Part shown: one piece after another, positions 1 through 4,722 of the stretch
Layout: the number at the start of each line of letters is the position of its first letter
How positions within the stretch are numbered: position 1 is the first letter of the stretch
Origin: Candidatus Aminicenantota bacterium
Lineage (GTDB): Bacteria; Acidobacteriota; Aminicenantia; Aminicenantales; Aminicenantaceae
Length of the DNA stretch: 5,349 nucleotides
Assembly (NCBI GenBank): GCA_030627155.1
Contig: DAOUSP010000098.1
Location: 1-5,349 of the forward strand
Direction: 5' to 3'
The notes under the pieces: model-generated
The model's input: only the letters and a program-made list of their open reading frames with translations
What the model was told of the DNA's origin: nothing
Database searches by the model: none
Position numbers and translations under genes: made by a program

Positions 1-141
1 AGGCCACTTTACTATGCATGTGTTGCTTCATTCATCAATGAAACTTCAGAAATGAGCACTGCAGAAGCAGAGAAAATAATAGACCATCAGGCACAGGTCT
101 TTGAAGATTTGAAATCATACTTACTTGAAAAGTGGGGGTAG
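1..141 (+). CDS. C-terminal fragment of a protein, possibly a glycosyltransferase of the glucosylglycerate synthase type
   Basis: An open frame enters from the left edge and stops at TAG (139-141), giving 46 residues that begin RPLYYACVASFINET and end YLLEKWG. The start lies outside the window. The tail is mostly helical and acidic. From memory, the layout of an aromatic/VASF-type segment, an ET-x-M-x(4)-AE stretch and a final YLLE-K/R-WG resembles the C-terminus of GT family 2/81-like glucosylglycerate or mannosylglycerate synthases, which make compatible solutes from NDP-sugar and glycerate. No catalytic motif is inside the window, so this assignment is tentative. That the frame is coding is more secure than its function, because it has normal composition and ends on a natural-looking terminus. 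The next gene follows on the same strand after a damaged-looking leader. Confidence 0.5.
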   Translation, partial: RPLYYACVASFINETSEMSTAEAEKIIDHQAQVFEDLKSYLLEKWG

Positions 142-163
142 ATTAAACAGAGTTTCTGTATAA

Positions 164-259
164 TCCTTACTTAAGGTCGGGATTGTTCTGCTGATCATAA
201 TTACTCTGGGTCTTGTAACCAGAGCAGTATTCAATTACACAACCGGAAAGAGATTGTAA
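164..259 (+). pseudogene. Detached N-terminal membrane anchor of the downstream gene, ending at an in-frame TAA
   Basis: Between TAA 161-163 and TAA 257-259, the frame shared with the downstream 266-1489 gene reads SLLKVGIVLLIIITLG and then LVTRAVFNYTTGKRL. This is a basic residue, a strongly hydrophobic stretch of about 15 residues, then a basic/polar stretch, as expected of an N-terminal signal anchor. After the stop the same frame continues RLVEKMKSEGKRMTLQEF. Proteins of this type in Planctomycetes and similar lineages usually start with an anchor, followed by an RL-E-x-E-x(3)-L-K-x-x-G-x-x-x-TL linker. In that register the TAA sits where a glutamate codon (GAA) would be. No ATG, GTG or TTG occurs in the frame between 164 and the hydrophobic stretch. 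I infer that this is the decayed 5' end of the next gene. A chance hydrophobic frame is less likely because phase and layout both match. Confidence 0.6.
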
Positions 260-265
260 AGGCTT

Positions 266-1489
266 GTGGAGAAAATGAAATCTGAAGGCAAGCGCATGAC
301 ACTCCAGGAATTTGAGCCGGAATGTGATGATCAGGATAATGCAGCATTATTATGGAGAGGGGCAGAGGCTATGTTCTCAATAGAGTTTGATGATAAAAAA
401 GTGCTGAGCAAAGCAATTGAAGATATCTTTTTTGGAAGGCCTATAGATGAAAATACCAGAAAGCAGTTAAAAGAAATCAGGGCAATGAATCAAAATGTTT
501 TGCAGCTTGTCCGAGAGGCAGTCGCTAAACCCTGTTTCAAATATGTAAAAAATTGGGATGGGCCAGATGTTGAATTTGATATTTTAAATCTTGTAAAAAA
601 AATAAGCATTGTACATCTTTGGGGGATAGATGCAGTACTTAAGGCAGAAGACGGCCAACTCGATGAAGCCATTGAACAGTGTTGTTCTGGAATGCGATTT
701 TTACGCAGCCTTCTCGATGAACCTTTCTTGATAAATTATTTAGTTAACATGGCTAACATGAAACAACTCAATGTTTGCCTTAATAAAATAACTGCCGGAA
801 AAAAGATAAAAACAGCTACTCTTTTGAATATTCTAAAAGAATTGGACACAAAACCATGGCGTAAAGGGCTTATATGGAGTTTTGAGACTGAAAAAATTTC
901 GAGATTCAATATTGTTATCAGGTTTTTAAGAAAAGACAAGCCAATAATTGGCGCCAGTTTTCCGTATTTTTTTGCCGATAAAATGTATTATTGGCTGTTC
1001 AGACCGGTTATGAAAACCGAGATAACCCAGTTACTTGAGTTATGGGAAGAAATGGAGAAAGCCGCGCAATTTCCCTATTATGAAACAAAGGAAACACGGG
1101 ATATGTGTGAAAGAAAAAAAAACAATATTCCCTGGTATTTTAAAATAAACGGGTTTATTTTCCCCAATGTTGTTACAGTCATGTTTAAGGAAGCCACTCT
1201 TGAGGCAACATTGCTATCCGCTCAAATCGGCGTAGCCTGTAAAATCTATAAAAATCAACACGGAGAATTCCCTGAGAAATTATCGCAATTGGTCCCTGAT
1301 ATATTAAAAAAAGAGCCGGTTGACCCTTTTACCGGGGAATCGTTTGTTTATCGCAAGCGAGATACTGGATTCATCGTTTACAGTCTTGGCTCTAATGAAA
1401 GGGATGATGGAGGAAGAGGAACCCGGAGTATCACCAGTATTGTTATGGAAAAAGACGATGATTGGGCCTGGAAAGAGGAAATGAATTAA
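266..1489 (+). CDS. Hypothetical protein with a pseudopilin-like (GspG-like) C-terminal tail; N-terminal anchor apparently lost
   Basis: This frame encodes 407 residues of unknown function. Residues 11-35 (MTLQEFEPECDDQDNAALLW...) match a linker seen in many planctomycete-like proteins, where 'TL-x-E-(L/F)' is followed by an acidic 'D-x-x-NAA' box. The middle (about 40-300) is largely helical with no motif I recognise. Residues 309-385 read like the tail of type II secretion major pseudopilins: a helix with AQIGVACKIYKNQHGEFPEKLSQLVPD, then a VDPFTGE box (352-358), then FIVYSLGSNERDDGG, a turn resembling the calcium-binding region of GspG. Such tails are found on non-pilin proteins in these phyla. 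The GTG at 266 is only the first available start after the TAA at 257-259. ATG 275 and ATG 296 are alternatives, and none has a well-spaced Shine-Dalgarno (AAGG 259-262 lies 3 nt from GTG; GGAG 268-271 lies 3 nt from ATG 275). The original protein probably began upstream with a membrane anchor, so this may be a pseudogene or a truncated soluble form. Confidence 0.7.
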   Translation: MEKMKSEGKRMTLQEFEPECDDQDNAALLWRGAEAMFSIEFDDKKVLSKAIEDIFFGRPIDENTRKQLKEIRAMNQNVLQLVREAVAKPCFKYVKNWDGPDVEFDILNLVKKISIVHLWGIDAVLKAEDGQLDEAIEQCCSGMRFLRSLLDEPFLINYLVNMANMKQLNVCLNKITAGKKIKTATLLNILKELDTKPWRKGLIWSFETEKISRFNIVIRFLRKDKPIIGASFPYFFADKMYYWLFRPVMKTEITQLLELWEEMEKAAQFPYYETKETRDMCERKKNNIPWYFKINGFIFPNVVTVMFKEATLEATLLSAQIGVACKIYKNQHGEFPEKLSQLVPDILKKEPVDPFTGESFVYRKRDTGFIVYSLGSNERDDGGRGTRSITSIVMEKDDDWAWKEEMN

Positions 1490-1530
1490 ATATTAGAATT
1501 TTTCAAATCTTCAATGCTTTAATGTGGTTG

Positions 1531-1553
1531 GTGCTATTCCGTGCTATTCCGTG
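1531..1553. repeat. Tandem duplication of a 10-bp unit, GTGCTATTCC x2 plus GTG
   Basis: Positions 1531-1540 and 1541-1550 are identical (GTGCTATTCC), and the next three bases start a third copy. It lies in the 244-bp gap between the 266-1489 gene and the winged-helix gene. It could be a replication-slippage duplication, the edge of a degraded interspersed repeat, or a binding site. The first half of this gap (1490-1620) shows no other convincing structure: no clear hairpin-plus-T terminator follows the upstream gene, and the only stem seen is a weak 5-bp GAGGA/TCCTC at 1586-1603. Confidence 0.7.
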
Positions 1554-1631
1554 AACACAATACTTATTTATTTAATTGTGGAAAAGAGGACTATTGCCTC
1601 CTCAGAAACCGGGAAAAAAATATGATTATTA

Positions 1632-1658
1632 TTGACAATTTTTATGTTTAGTGATAAT
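1632..1658 (+). promoter_or_regulatory. Sigma-70-type promoter of the winged-helix/nucleotidyltransferase operon
   Basis: A perfect TTGACA -35 box lies at 1632-1637 and GATAAT (5 of 6 to TATAAT) at 1653-1658. The spacer is 15 bp, shorter than the ideal 17. TATAAA at 1660-1665 is an alternative -10 but would need a 22-bp spacer. The predicted start of transcription is near 1665, leaving a leader of about 70 nt before the ATG at 1734. The leader is filled by the operator repeats. It is the best promoter in the window and belongs to the operon that also carries operator-like symmetry. Confidence 0.55.
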
Positions 1659-1663
1659 TTATA

Positions 1664-1705
1664 AACAATGACATTGGTCATATGACCAATTATATTGGTT
1701 ATGTA
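1664..1705. promoter_or_regulatory. Two-unit operator: 21-bp tandem units, each an inverted repeat ACCAAT-N3-ATTGGT
   Basis: Two adjacent 21-bp units (1664-1684 and 1685-1705) agree at 15 of 21 positions. Unit 2 contains a perfect inverted repeat, ACCAAT-TAT-ATTGGT, at 1685-1699. Unit 1 has the same arrangement with one mismatch, AACAAT-GAC-ATTGGT, at 1664-1678. The inner arms of the two units also form an 18-bp perfect palindrome, ATTGGTCAT/ATGACCAAT, at 1673-1690. The 21-bp period equals two helical turns, so the two sites face the same side of the DNA. It starts just downstream of the -10 box, where a bound repressor would block initiation or clearance. I infer it is the site of autorepression by the winged-helix protein encoded immediately downstream. 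Confidence 0.65.
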
Positions 1706-1733
1706 AACTACATTTTCGAACTTAAGGTTAGAT

Positions 1734-2063
1734 ATGTTAGAACCTTTATTTGAATCGGAGAAAAAAGAGAAAATCCTGCTGTATTTATATACTCATAGTG
1801 AAGCATATGCCAGAGAAATTTCAAATGCTTTCCGATTTAACATTAATACGGTACAAAATCAATTGTTCAATTTAGAGAAAAACGGTGTTCTTTATAGTAA
1901 ACTCAAAGGAAAGGTAAGACTTTTTGGAATAAACCCGAGGTATCCATTTAAAAAAGAATTAGCAGCATTACTTGAAAAAGCACTTAAATTTATCCCCGAG
2001 GAAGAAAAAGATAAATATTATAAACCAAGATTAAGACCACGCCGGACGGGTAAGCCCTTTTAA
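1734..2063 (+). CDS. Small winged helix-turn-helix protein, probable autorepressor/antitoxin (AbiEi-like role)
   Basis: This gene encodes 109 residues. Residues 1-20 (MLEPLFESEKKEKILLYLYT) are the first helix of an ArsR/MarR-style wHTH. Residues 25-50 (YAREISNAFRFNINTVQNQLFNLEKN) form the HTH, with the usual 'REI-x(4)-N-x-x-x-V-x-x-x-L-x-x-LE-x-x-G' pattern. Residues 51-69 (VLYSKLKGKVRLFGINPRY) are the beta-wing. The remainder is helical and ends in a very basic tail (KPRLRPRRTGKPF). Known proteins of this style often sit beside, or are fused to, nucleotidyltransferase domains. The ATG at 1734 has AAGG (1724-1727) six bases upstream. The gene ends one base before the next start, so the two are co-transcribed and probably translationally coupled. 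The operator repeats just upstream support autoregulation. At 109 residues it is much shorter than classical AbiEi antitoxins (about 200), lacking most of their C-terminal domain. An ordinary ArsR-like regulator remains possible. Confidence 0.8.
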   Translation: MLEPLFESEKKEKILLYLYTHSEAYAREISNAFRFNINTVQNQLFNLEKNGVLYSKLKGKVRLFGINPRYPFKKELAALLEKALKFIPEEEKDKYYKPRLRPRRTGKPF

Positions 2064-2064
2064 A

Positions 2065-2604
2065 ATGAAAATAAAAGATTTTTCATTAAAAGATTTAGCA
2101 ATTTATCTTTCTGACTATCTAAGAAAAAATAATATTGACACAGTTCTTTCTGGTGGTGCTTGTGTAACTCTCTACACAAATAATAAATATCTCTCCTATG
2201 ATTTGGATTTTGTTCTTCTTTCCTATGTAGCTTGGAAAAAATTAAAAACAGTAATGAAAAAAGTTGGCTTTCTAGAAAAGGGAAAATATTTCAAACACGA
2301 AGACACTCCATATTTTGTGGAATTTCTTGCACCTCCCCTTTCAGTAGGCGAGGAACCTGTTAAACTCATTTCAAATATAACAGAAGGAGATAAGACTCTA
2401 AAACTTTTGTCGCCTGCTGACTGTGTTAAAGACCGCTTAGCAGCTTATTATCACTGGAATGACAAGCAATCTTTGGAGCAAGCCGTTTTAGTATGTGAAG
2501 CCTGCCAGGTAGACTTAAAAGAAGTTGAAAGATGGTCAACAAATGAAGGAATGAAAGATAAATTTAAAATATTTAGAAAAGAAATAAAATCAGCAATTCT
2601 ATAG
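2065..2604 (+). CDS. Nucleotidyltransferase-fold protein, candidate toxin (AbiEii/DUF6036-like)
   Basis: This gene encodes 179 residues. After a helical start, residues 27-50 (VLSGGACVTLYTNNKYLSYDLDFV) carry the nucleotidyltransferase signature: an SGG loop (29-31) about 15 residues before a D-x-D pair (D46, D48) on a beta strand. A third acidic residue is likely E86 in YFVEFL. These three acids would bind the two metals and NTP. Residues 115-143 (LLSPADCVKDRLAAYYHWNDKQSLEQAVL) match the helical segment that follows the NTase core in minimal NTases and AbiEii-like proteins. Known AbiEii toxins transfer nucleotides, and some modify tRNA; whether this shorter protein does so is unknown. It starts one base after the winged-helix stop, without a clear ribosome site of its own, so translation probably depends on coupling. 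It lacks the long C-terminal half of AbiEii (usually near 280-300 residues). It could also be a non-toxic NTase. Confidence 0.78.
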   Translation: MKIKDFSLKDLAIYLSDYLRKNNIDTVLSGGACVTLYTNNKYLSYDLDFVLLSYVAWKKLKTVMKKVGFLEKGKYFKHEDTPYFVEFLAPPLSVGEEPVKLISNITEGDKTLKLLSPADCVKDRLAAYYHWNDKQSLEQAVLVCEACQVDLKEVERWSTNEGMKDKFKIFRKEIKSAIL

Positions 2605-2608
2605 CTTA

Positions 2609-2676
2609 ATCACTGCGTATTTATTTATTCTAATTTAAAAAAAATTATATTTTATGAGATATTGAATATCAGTGAT
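2609..2676. terminator. Possible long-loop inverted repeat between convergent genes; weak terminator candidate
   Basis: ATCACTG (2609-2615) is complementary to CAGTGAT (2670-2676). A further TATT/AATA pair (2618-2621 with 2665-2668) extends the stem after a small bulge. The loop of about 43 bases is almost all A/T and includes a small symmetric element, TAATTT-A5-AAATTA, at 2631-2647. It lies in the 88-bp gap between two convergent genes, where a bidirectional terminator is expected. There is no compact GC-rich stem followed by a T-run, so factor-independent termination is uncertain. Confidence 0.3.
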
Positions 2677-2692
2677 GAGAAGAAAATGAGTT

Positions 2693-3538
2693 TTAAAATG
2701 AGAAGTTGTTGGATTCATTTTCATCTTTTTCTAAAGTAAGGATTTCATAATCCGAATAGTCCTCCTCAACAGTCATCCTTATGCGCTTGATAAATATGCC
2801 ACCGTTAATCCGCACCCTTGACTTCCTTAAGACAAAATAACCTTGAGGAAGCACTTCAAAGCTCATTTCCATCTCAAATTCCTTGACATACTTGGGGTTT
2901 TTAGAAGGCTTTAAGTCTACTTTTATAACATCGAAACTGTCCTTGCAAATATAGTATTTGCCTTCATAAAGCTTTTCATTTTTAATTTTTACCCTGGATT
3001 CAAGGACATAAACCGGCCGCTTTTCGATATAGGAATCTTCTAAAATGAGAAAATTATAGTTTATTCTTTTTTCTTCACTAAAAGGAAAAATATCTTCCCC
3101 GGTTAATTCAAGGCTTCTCTTGTCCTTTTCCTTTTCTCCTTTAAGCTTTCTATCCCTCTCTTTCTTTTTATCTTTTTCTCTTTCCTTCCTGGCTTCCTTG
3201 GTATATTTTTCAGTAATATCTTTTGTCTTTCCTTTTTCTGTTTCCAGGGCCTCCAGTATTTCCTCGGTTTCCTTTTTGTTTACAACCTTGACTATTTTTT
3301 TGACGAATGTCACTTTCTGAGGCCGCCAGTATTTATCCATTTTGGTTGTGGTAGAAACAACCAAAGCCTTCCAGCTGTTATACTCAGGATGCAAATCCAT
3401 CTGTTTCGAGACTCTCTCAATCAGAAGCATAAGTTCGGCATCTTGAGCTGAATTTGGGAAATGAAGAGATGCAACTACTCCTAACATCAGAGCAATAGAG
3501 AAAAAGATTTTCTTTGTTTTCATGAAATTCCAGTCCAT
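2693..3538 (-). CDS. Exported LolA/RseB-like protein with a highly charged lysine/glutamate insert
   Basis: This gene encodes 281 residues. A signal peptide spans about residues 6-31 (MKTKKIFFSIALMLGVVASLHFPNSA), with likely cleavage after NSA, so the mature protein is periplasmic or surface-exposed. The start at 3538 is fixed by AGGAGG (plus-strand 3546-3551) seven bases upstream; M6 has no such site. Residues 58-87 and 161-270 form alternating beta strands such as RPVYVLESRVK, YEGKYYICKDSFDVIKVDLKPSKN and FEMEMSFEVLPQGYFVLRKSRVRI. This is the 'half-barrel' strand pattern of LolA/LppX and RseB/MucB-like outer-membrane lipoprotein-sorting proteins. Between them, residues 88-142 are extremely charged (TEKGKTKDITEKYTKEARK, then K/E/R/D repeats), probably a helix or coiled coil. 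The gene is divergent from an ECF sigma operon. An RseB-like link to it is attractive but inferred; there is no lipobox, and the family match is from memory. Confidence 0.72.
   Translation of the reverse strand: MDWNFMKTKKIFFSIALMLGVVASLHFPNSAQDAELMLLIERVSKQMDLHPEYNSWKALVVSTTTKMDKYWRPQKVTFVKKIVKVVNKKETEEILEALETEKGKTKDITEKYTKEARKEREKDKKKERDRKLKGEKEKDKRSLELTGEDIFPFSEEKRINYNFLILEDSYIEKRPVYVLESRVKIKNEKLYEGKYYICKDSFDVIKVDLKPSKNPKYVKEFEMEMSFEVLPQGYFVLRKSRVRINGGIFIKRIRMTVEEDYSDYEILTLEKDENESNNFSF
3113..3277 (-). other. Low-complexity K/E/R/D coding segment (polypyrimidine on plus strand)
   Basis: Residues 88-142 of the exported minus-strand protein are encoded almost entirely by purine-rich codons (AAA, GAA, AAG, GAG, AGA), giving a long pyrimidine-rich run on the plus strand. 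Flanking parts of the gene do not share this bias. It is likely a flexible or coiled-coil linker inserted between the early and late strands of a LolA-like fold. The strand asymmetry also opens a spurious F/S/L-rich frame on the plus strand. Confidence 0.7.
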
Positions 3539-3569
3539 ACTTAAGCCTCCTGAACAAATTTGTGGTAGC

Positions 3570-3596
3570 TTAATATTAACAACTATGGTTTGTAAA
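3570..3596 (-). promoter_or_regulatory. Candidate promoter of the exported minus-strand gene
   Basis: Read on the minus strand, TTTACA (plus 3591-3596) could serve as a -35 and TATTAA (plus 3570-3575) as a -10, with a 15-bp spacer. A 10-bp palindrome, TTAATATTAA, covers 3570-3579. Matches are partial and the spacer is short, so this is tentative. The distance to the ribosome site (3546-3551) is sensible. Confidence 0.25.
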
Positions 3597-3697
3597 GAAA
3601 AGTTTCGTTTGTATTAGTTTACGAGAGGAACTTTGGGAATCAGACAATTGATTTTTTTTAGCTCTTTCTATAAACATATTTTTTAACGCAGGCGTAA

Positions 3698-3703
3698 TAT
3701 AAT
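3698..3703 (+). promoter_or_regulatory. TATAAT -10 box just upstream of the sigma factor gene
   Basis: A perfect TATAAT lies 16 bases before the ATG at 3720. No good TTGACA is seen 16-18 bp upstream (3675-3680 reads CATATT). If used, the transcript would start near 3710 and have a leader of only about 10 nt. That fits the absence of a Shine-Dalgarno before the sigma gene. The rest of the 181-bp divergent gap (3539-3719) holds the minus-strand ribosome site and candidate promoter, and GGAACTT at 3627-3633. Confidence 0.35.
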
Positions 3704-3719
3704 ATGTAAGACAAATCTC

Positions 3720-4253
3720 ATGGATGATAAACAGTTGATAGAGAACTGTCTTAAAGGAGATGTGGATGAGTTTAAAAAAATTGTGGATAAATACAGAGGG
3801 AAGACCATGGCTCTGGCTTTGAATATTCTTGGAAATAAAGAAGATGCCGAAGACGCCTGCCAGGATGTATTTATGAAAGTCTATCTCAATTTGGATAAGT
3901 TTGATTTTAAAAAGAGTCTTAACAACTGGCTCTATTCCATTCTTTACAATCGCTGCCTTGATTATTTAAGGAAAAAGCGCCGCTTTTACAAGTTTTTTAA
4001 GAAGGTAAAAAGAGATTCTTTCCAATTTGTAAACAAAAAGAATTCGAACTCTTTTGAGCGGCAGCCTATAGTTCAAGGTGTTTTAAAAGAGCTCAGCCAT
4101 AAAGAGAGAACTGTGCTTTTCCTATGGGCTAACGAAGGATATACAAGCGAGGAGATGGCCAGTGTGATGAAGTGCTCTTCGAGCACGGCCAGGGTTCACC
4201 TTTTTAAAGCCCGAAAAAAAATCAAGGCAATTTTGGAGAAGGAAAATGTTTAG
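3720..4253 (+). CDS. ECF-type RNA polymerase sigma factor (sigma-70 family, RpoE-like)
   Basis: This gene encodes 177 residues, the usual size for a two-domain ECF sigma factor. Region 2 covers about residues 16-88: DEFKKIVDKYRGKTMALALNI, then DAEDACQDVFMKVY (core-binding), then NNWLYSILYNRCLDYLRKKRR (region 2.4 and its basic end, which read the -10). Region 4 covers about 117-170: LKELSHKERTVLFLW, then the HTH GYTSEEMASVMKCSSSTARVHLFKARKKI, which binds the -35. The linker (89-116) is basic and serine/asparagine-rich. There is no sigma region 1 or 3, as expected. The start fits the family (MDD-x-x-LI-x-x-CLKGD), but no Shine-Dalgarno is visible and a TATAAT lies only 16 bases upstream, so the leader may be very short. 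It overlaps the following anti-sigma gene by 8 bases, the classic coupled arrangement. The product directs RNA polymerase to an envelope or stress regulon when released from the anti-sigma. Confidence 0.95.
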   Translation: MDDKQLIENCLKGDVDEFKKIVDKYRGKTMALALNILGNKEDAEDACQDVFMKVYLNLDKFDFKKSLNNWLYSILYNRCLDYLRKKRRFYKFFKKVKRDSFQFVNKKNSNSFERQPIVQGVLKELSHKERTVLFLWANEGYTSEEMASVMKCSSSTARVHLFKARKKIKAILEKENV

Positions 4254-4710
4254 ATGCAAAGCAATTAATTTTTTATTTATTATTTTACCATTAAAGTGCT
4301 GGCGAGATTTTCTGATTCGTCGCCACATCCAGGAATGTCCTGAATGTCAGAAAAAGTTAGCTGGTGTTGAGGAAGTCAAACCTTTCTTAATTCAGGAAGA
4401 AGAGGTTGGAGGTCTTGAAGGTTTGTGGCCGGAAATAAAGACAAAGCTTAGCCAGGAGAAAAGAAAAAAATTGCGGCCTCTTCGACCTCGATTAAGATGG
4501 GCTTTTAGAGCAGTCGGCTTGTTTGTAGCCATAGCTGCCGGAATCTGGCTTTATCGCATTTTTACCCTTGATAAGAGTCCTTTAAAAGAAAGTCTTGTCG
4601 AGAGGTTTCAGATTAATTATATAAGGATTGAAGACAAGCCGGCCCGGGCTTTTCTTTTTCAACCTCATGACTCAGAAATGATTTTCGTCTGGGCTGAGAA
4701 AAATATTTAA
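4246..4710 (+). CDS. Membrane-anchored zinc-finger anti-sigma factor (zf-HC2 type)
   Basis: This gene encodes 154 residues. Residues 27-34 (HIQECPEC) are the H-x3-C-x2-C motif of zinc-binding anti-sigma domains; C4 is in the right place to be the fourth ligand, with C18 an alternative. Residues 72-84 are strongly basic (KRKKLRPLRPRLR), followed by one transmembrane helix at about 86-106 (AFRAVGLFVAIAAGIWLYRIF), giving a cytoplasmic N-terminus. The short outer tail (107-154) contains VERFQINYIRIEDKPARAFLFQPHDSEMIFVWAEKN, a pattern I have seen at the end of similar anti-sigma proteins. The ATG at 4246 lies inside the end of the sigma gene, with GGAG (4235-4238) seven bases upstream, so production is tied to the sigma factor. 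It would sequester the sigma at the membrane. The N-terminal helix is oddly hydrophobic (INFLFIILPL, 7-16), where most family members are acidic/polar. Confidence 0.88.
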   Translation: MFRCKAINFLFIILPLKCWRDFLIRRHIQECPECQKKLAGVEEVKPFLIQEEEVGGLEGLWPEIKTKLSQEKRKKLRPLRPRLRWAFRAVGLFVAIAAGIWLYRIFTLDKSPLKESLVERFQINYIRIEDKPARAFLFQPHDSEMIFVWAEKNI

Positions 4711-4722
4711 AGGAGGATTTCT

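Noticed and set aside
169..177. ACTTAAGGT shared with 1720-1728, as a possible dispersed repeat
   Set aside because: Only nine bases match in an A+T-rich sequence, and flanks do not align; chance is sufficient.
204..224. Hairpin CTCTGG / CCAGAG with a 9-base loop, as a possible terminator after the first gene
   Set aside because: No T-run follows, and the stretch is better explained as coding sequence for the detached membrane anchor.
490..939. Two minus-strand open frames (490-672 and 736-939)
   Set aside because: They lie fully inside the 407-residue gene, show no family pattern, and lack ribosome sites.
3120..3320. Plus-strand open frame rich in F, S and L
   Set aside because: It is the antisense shadow of the lysine/glutamate-rich part of the minus-strand exported protein.
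4122..4328. Minus-strand open frame across the sigma/anti-sigma junction
   Set aside because: It overlaps two well-supported genes and has no recognisable features.
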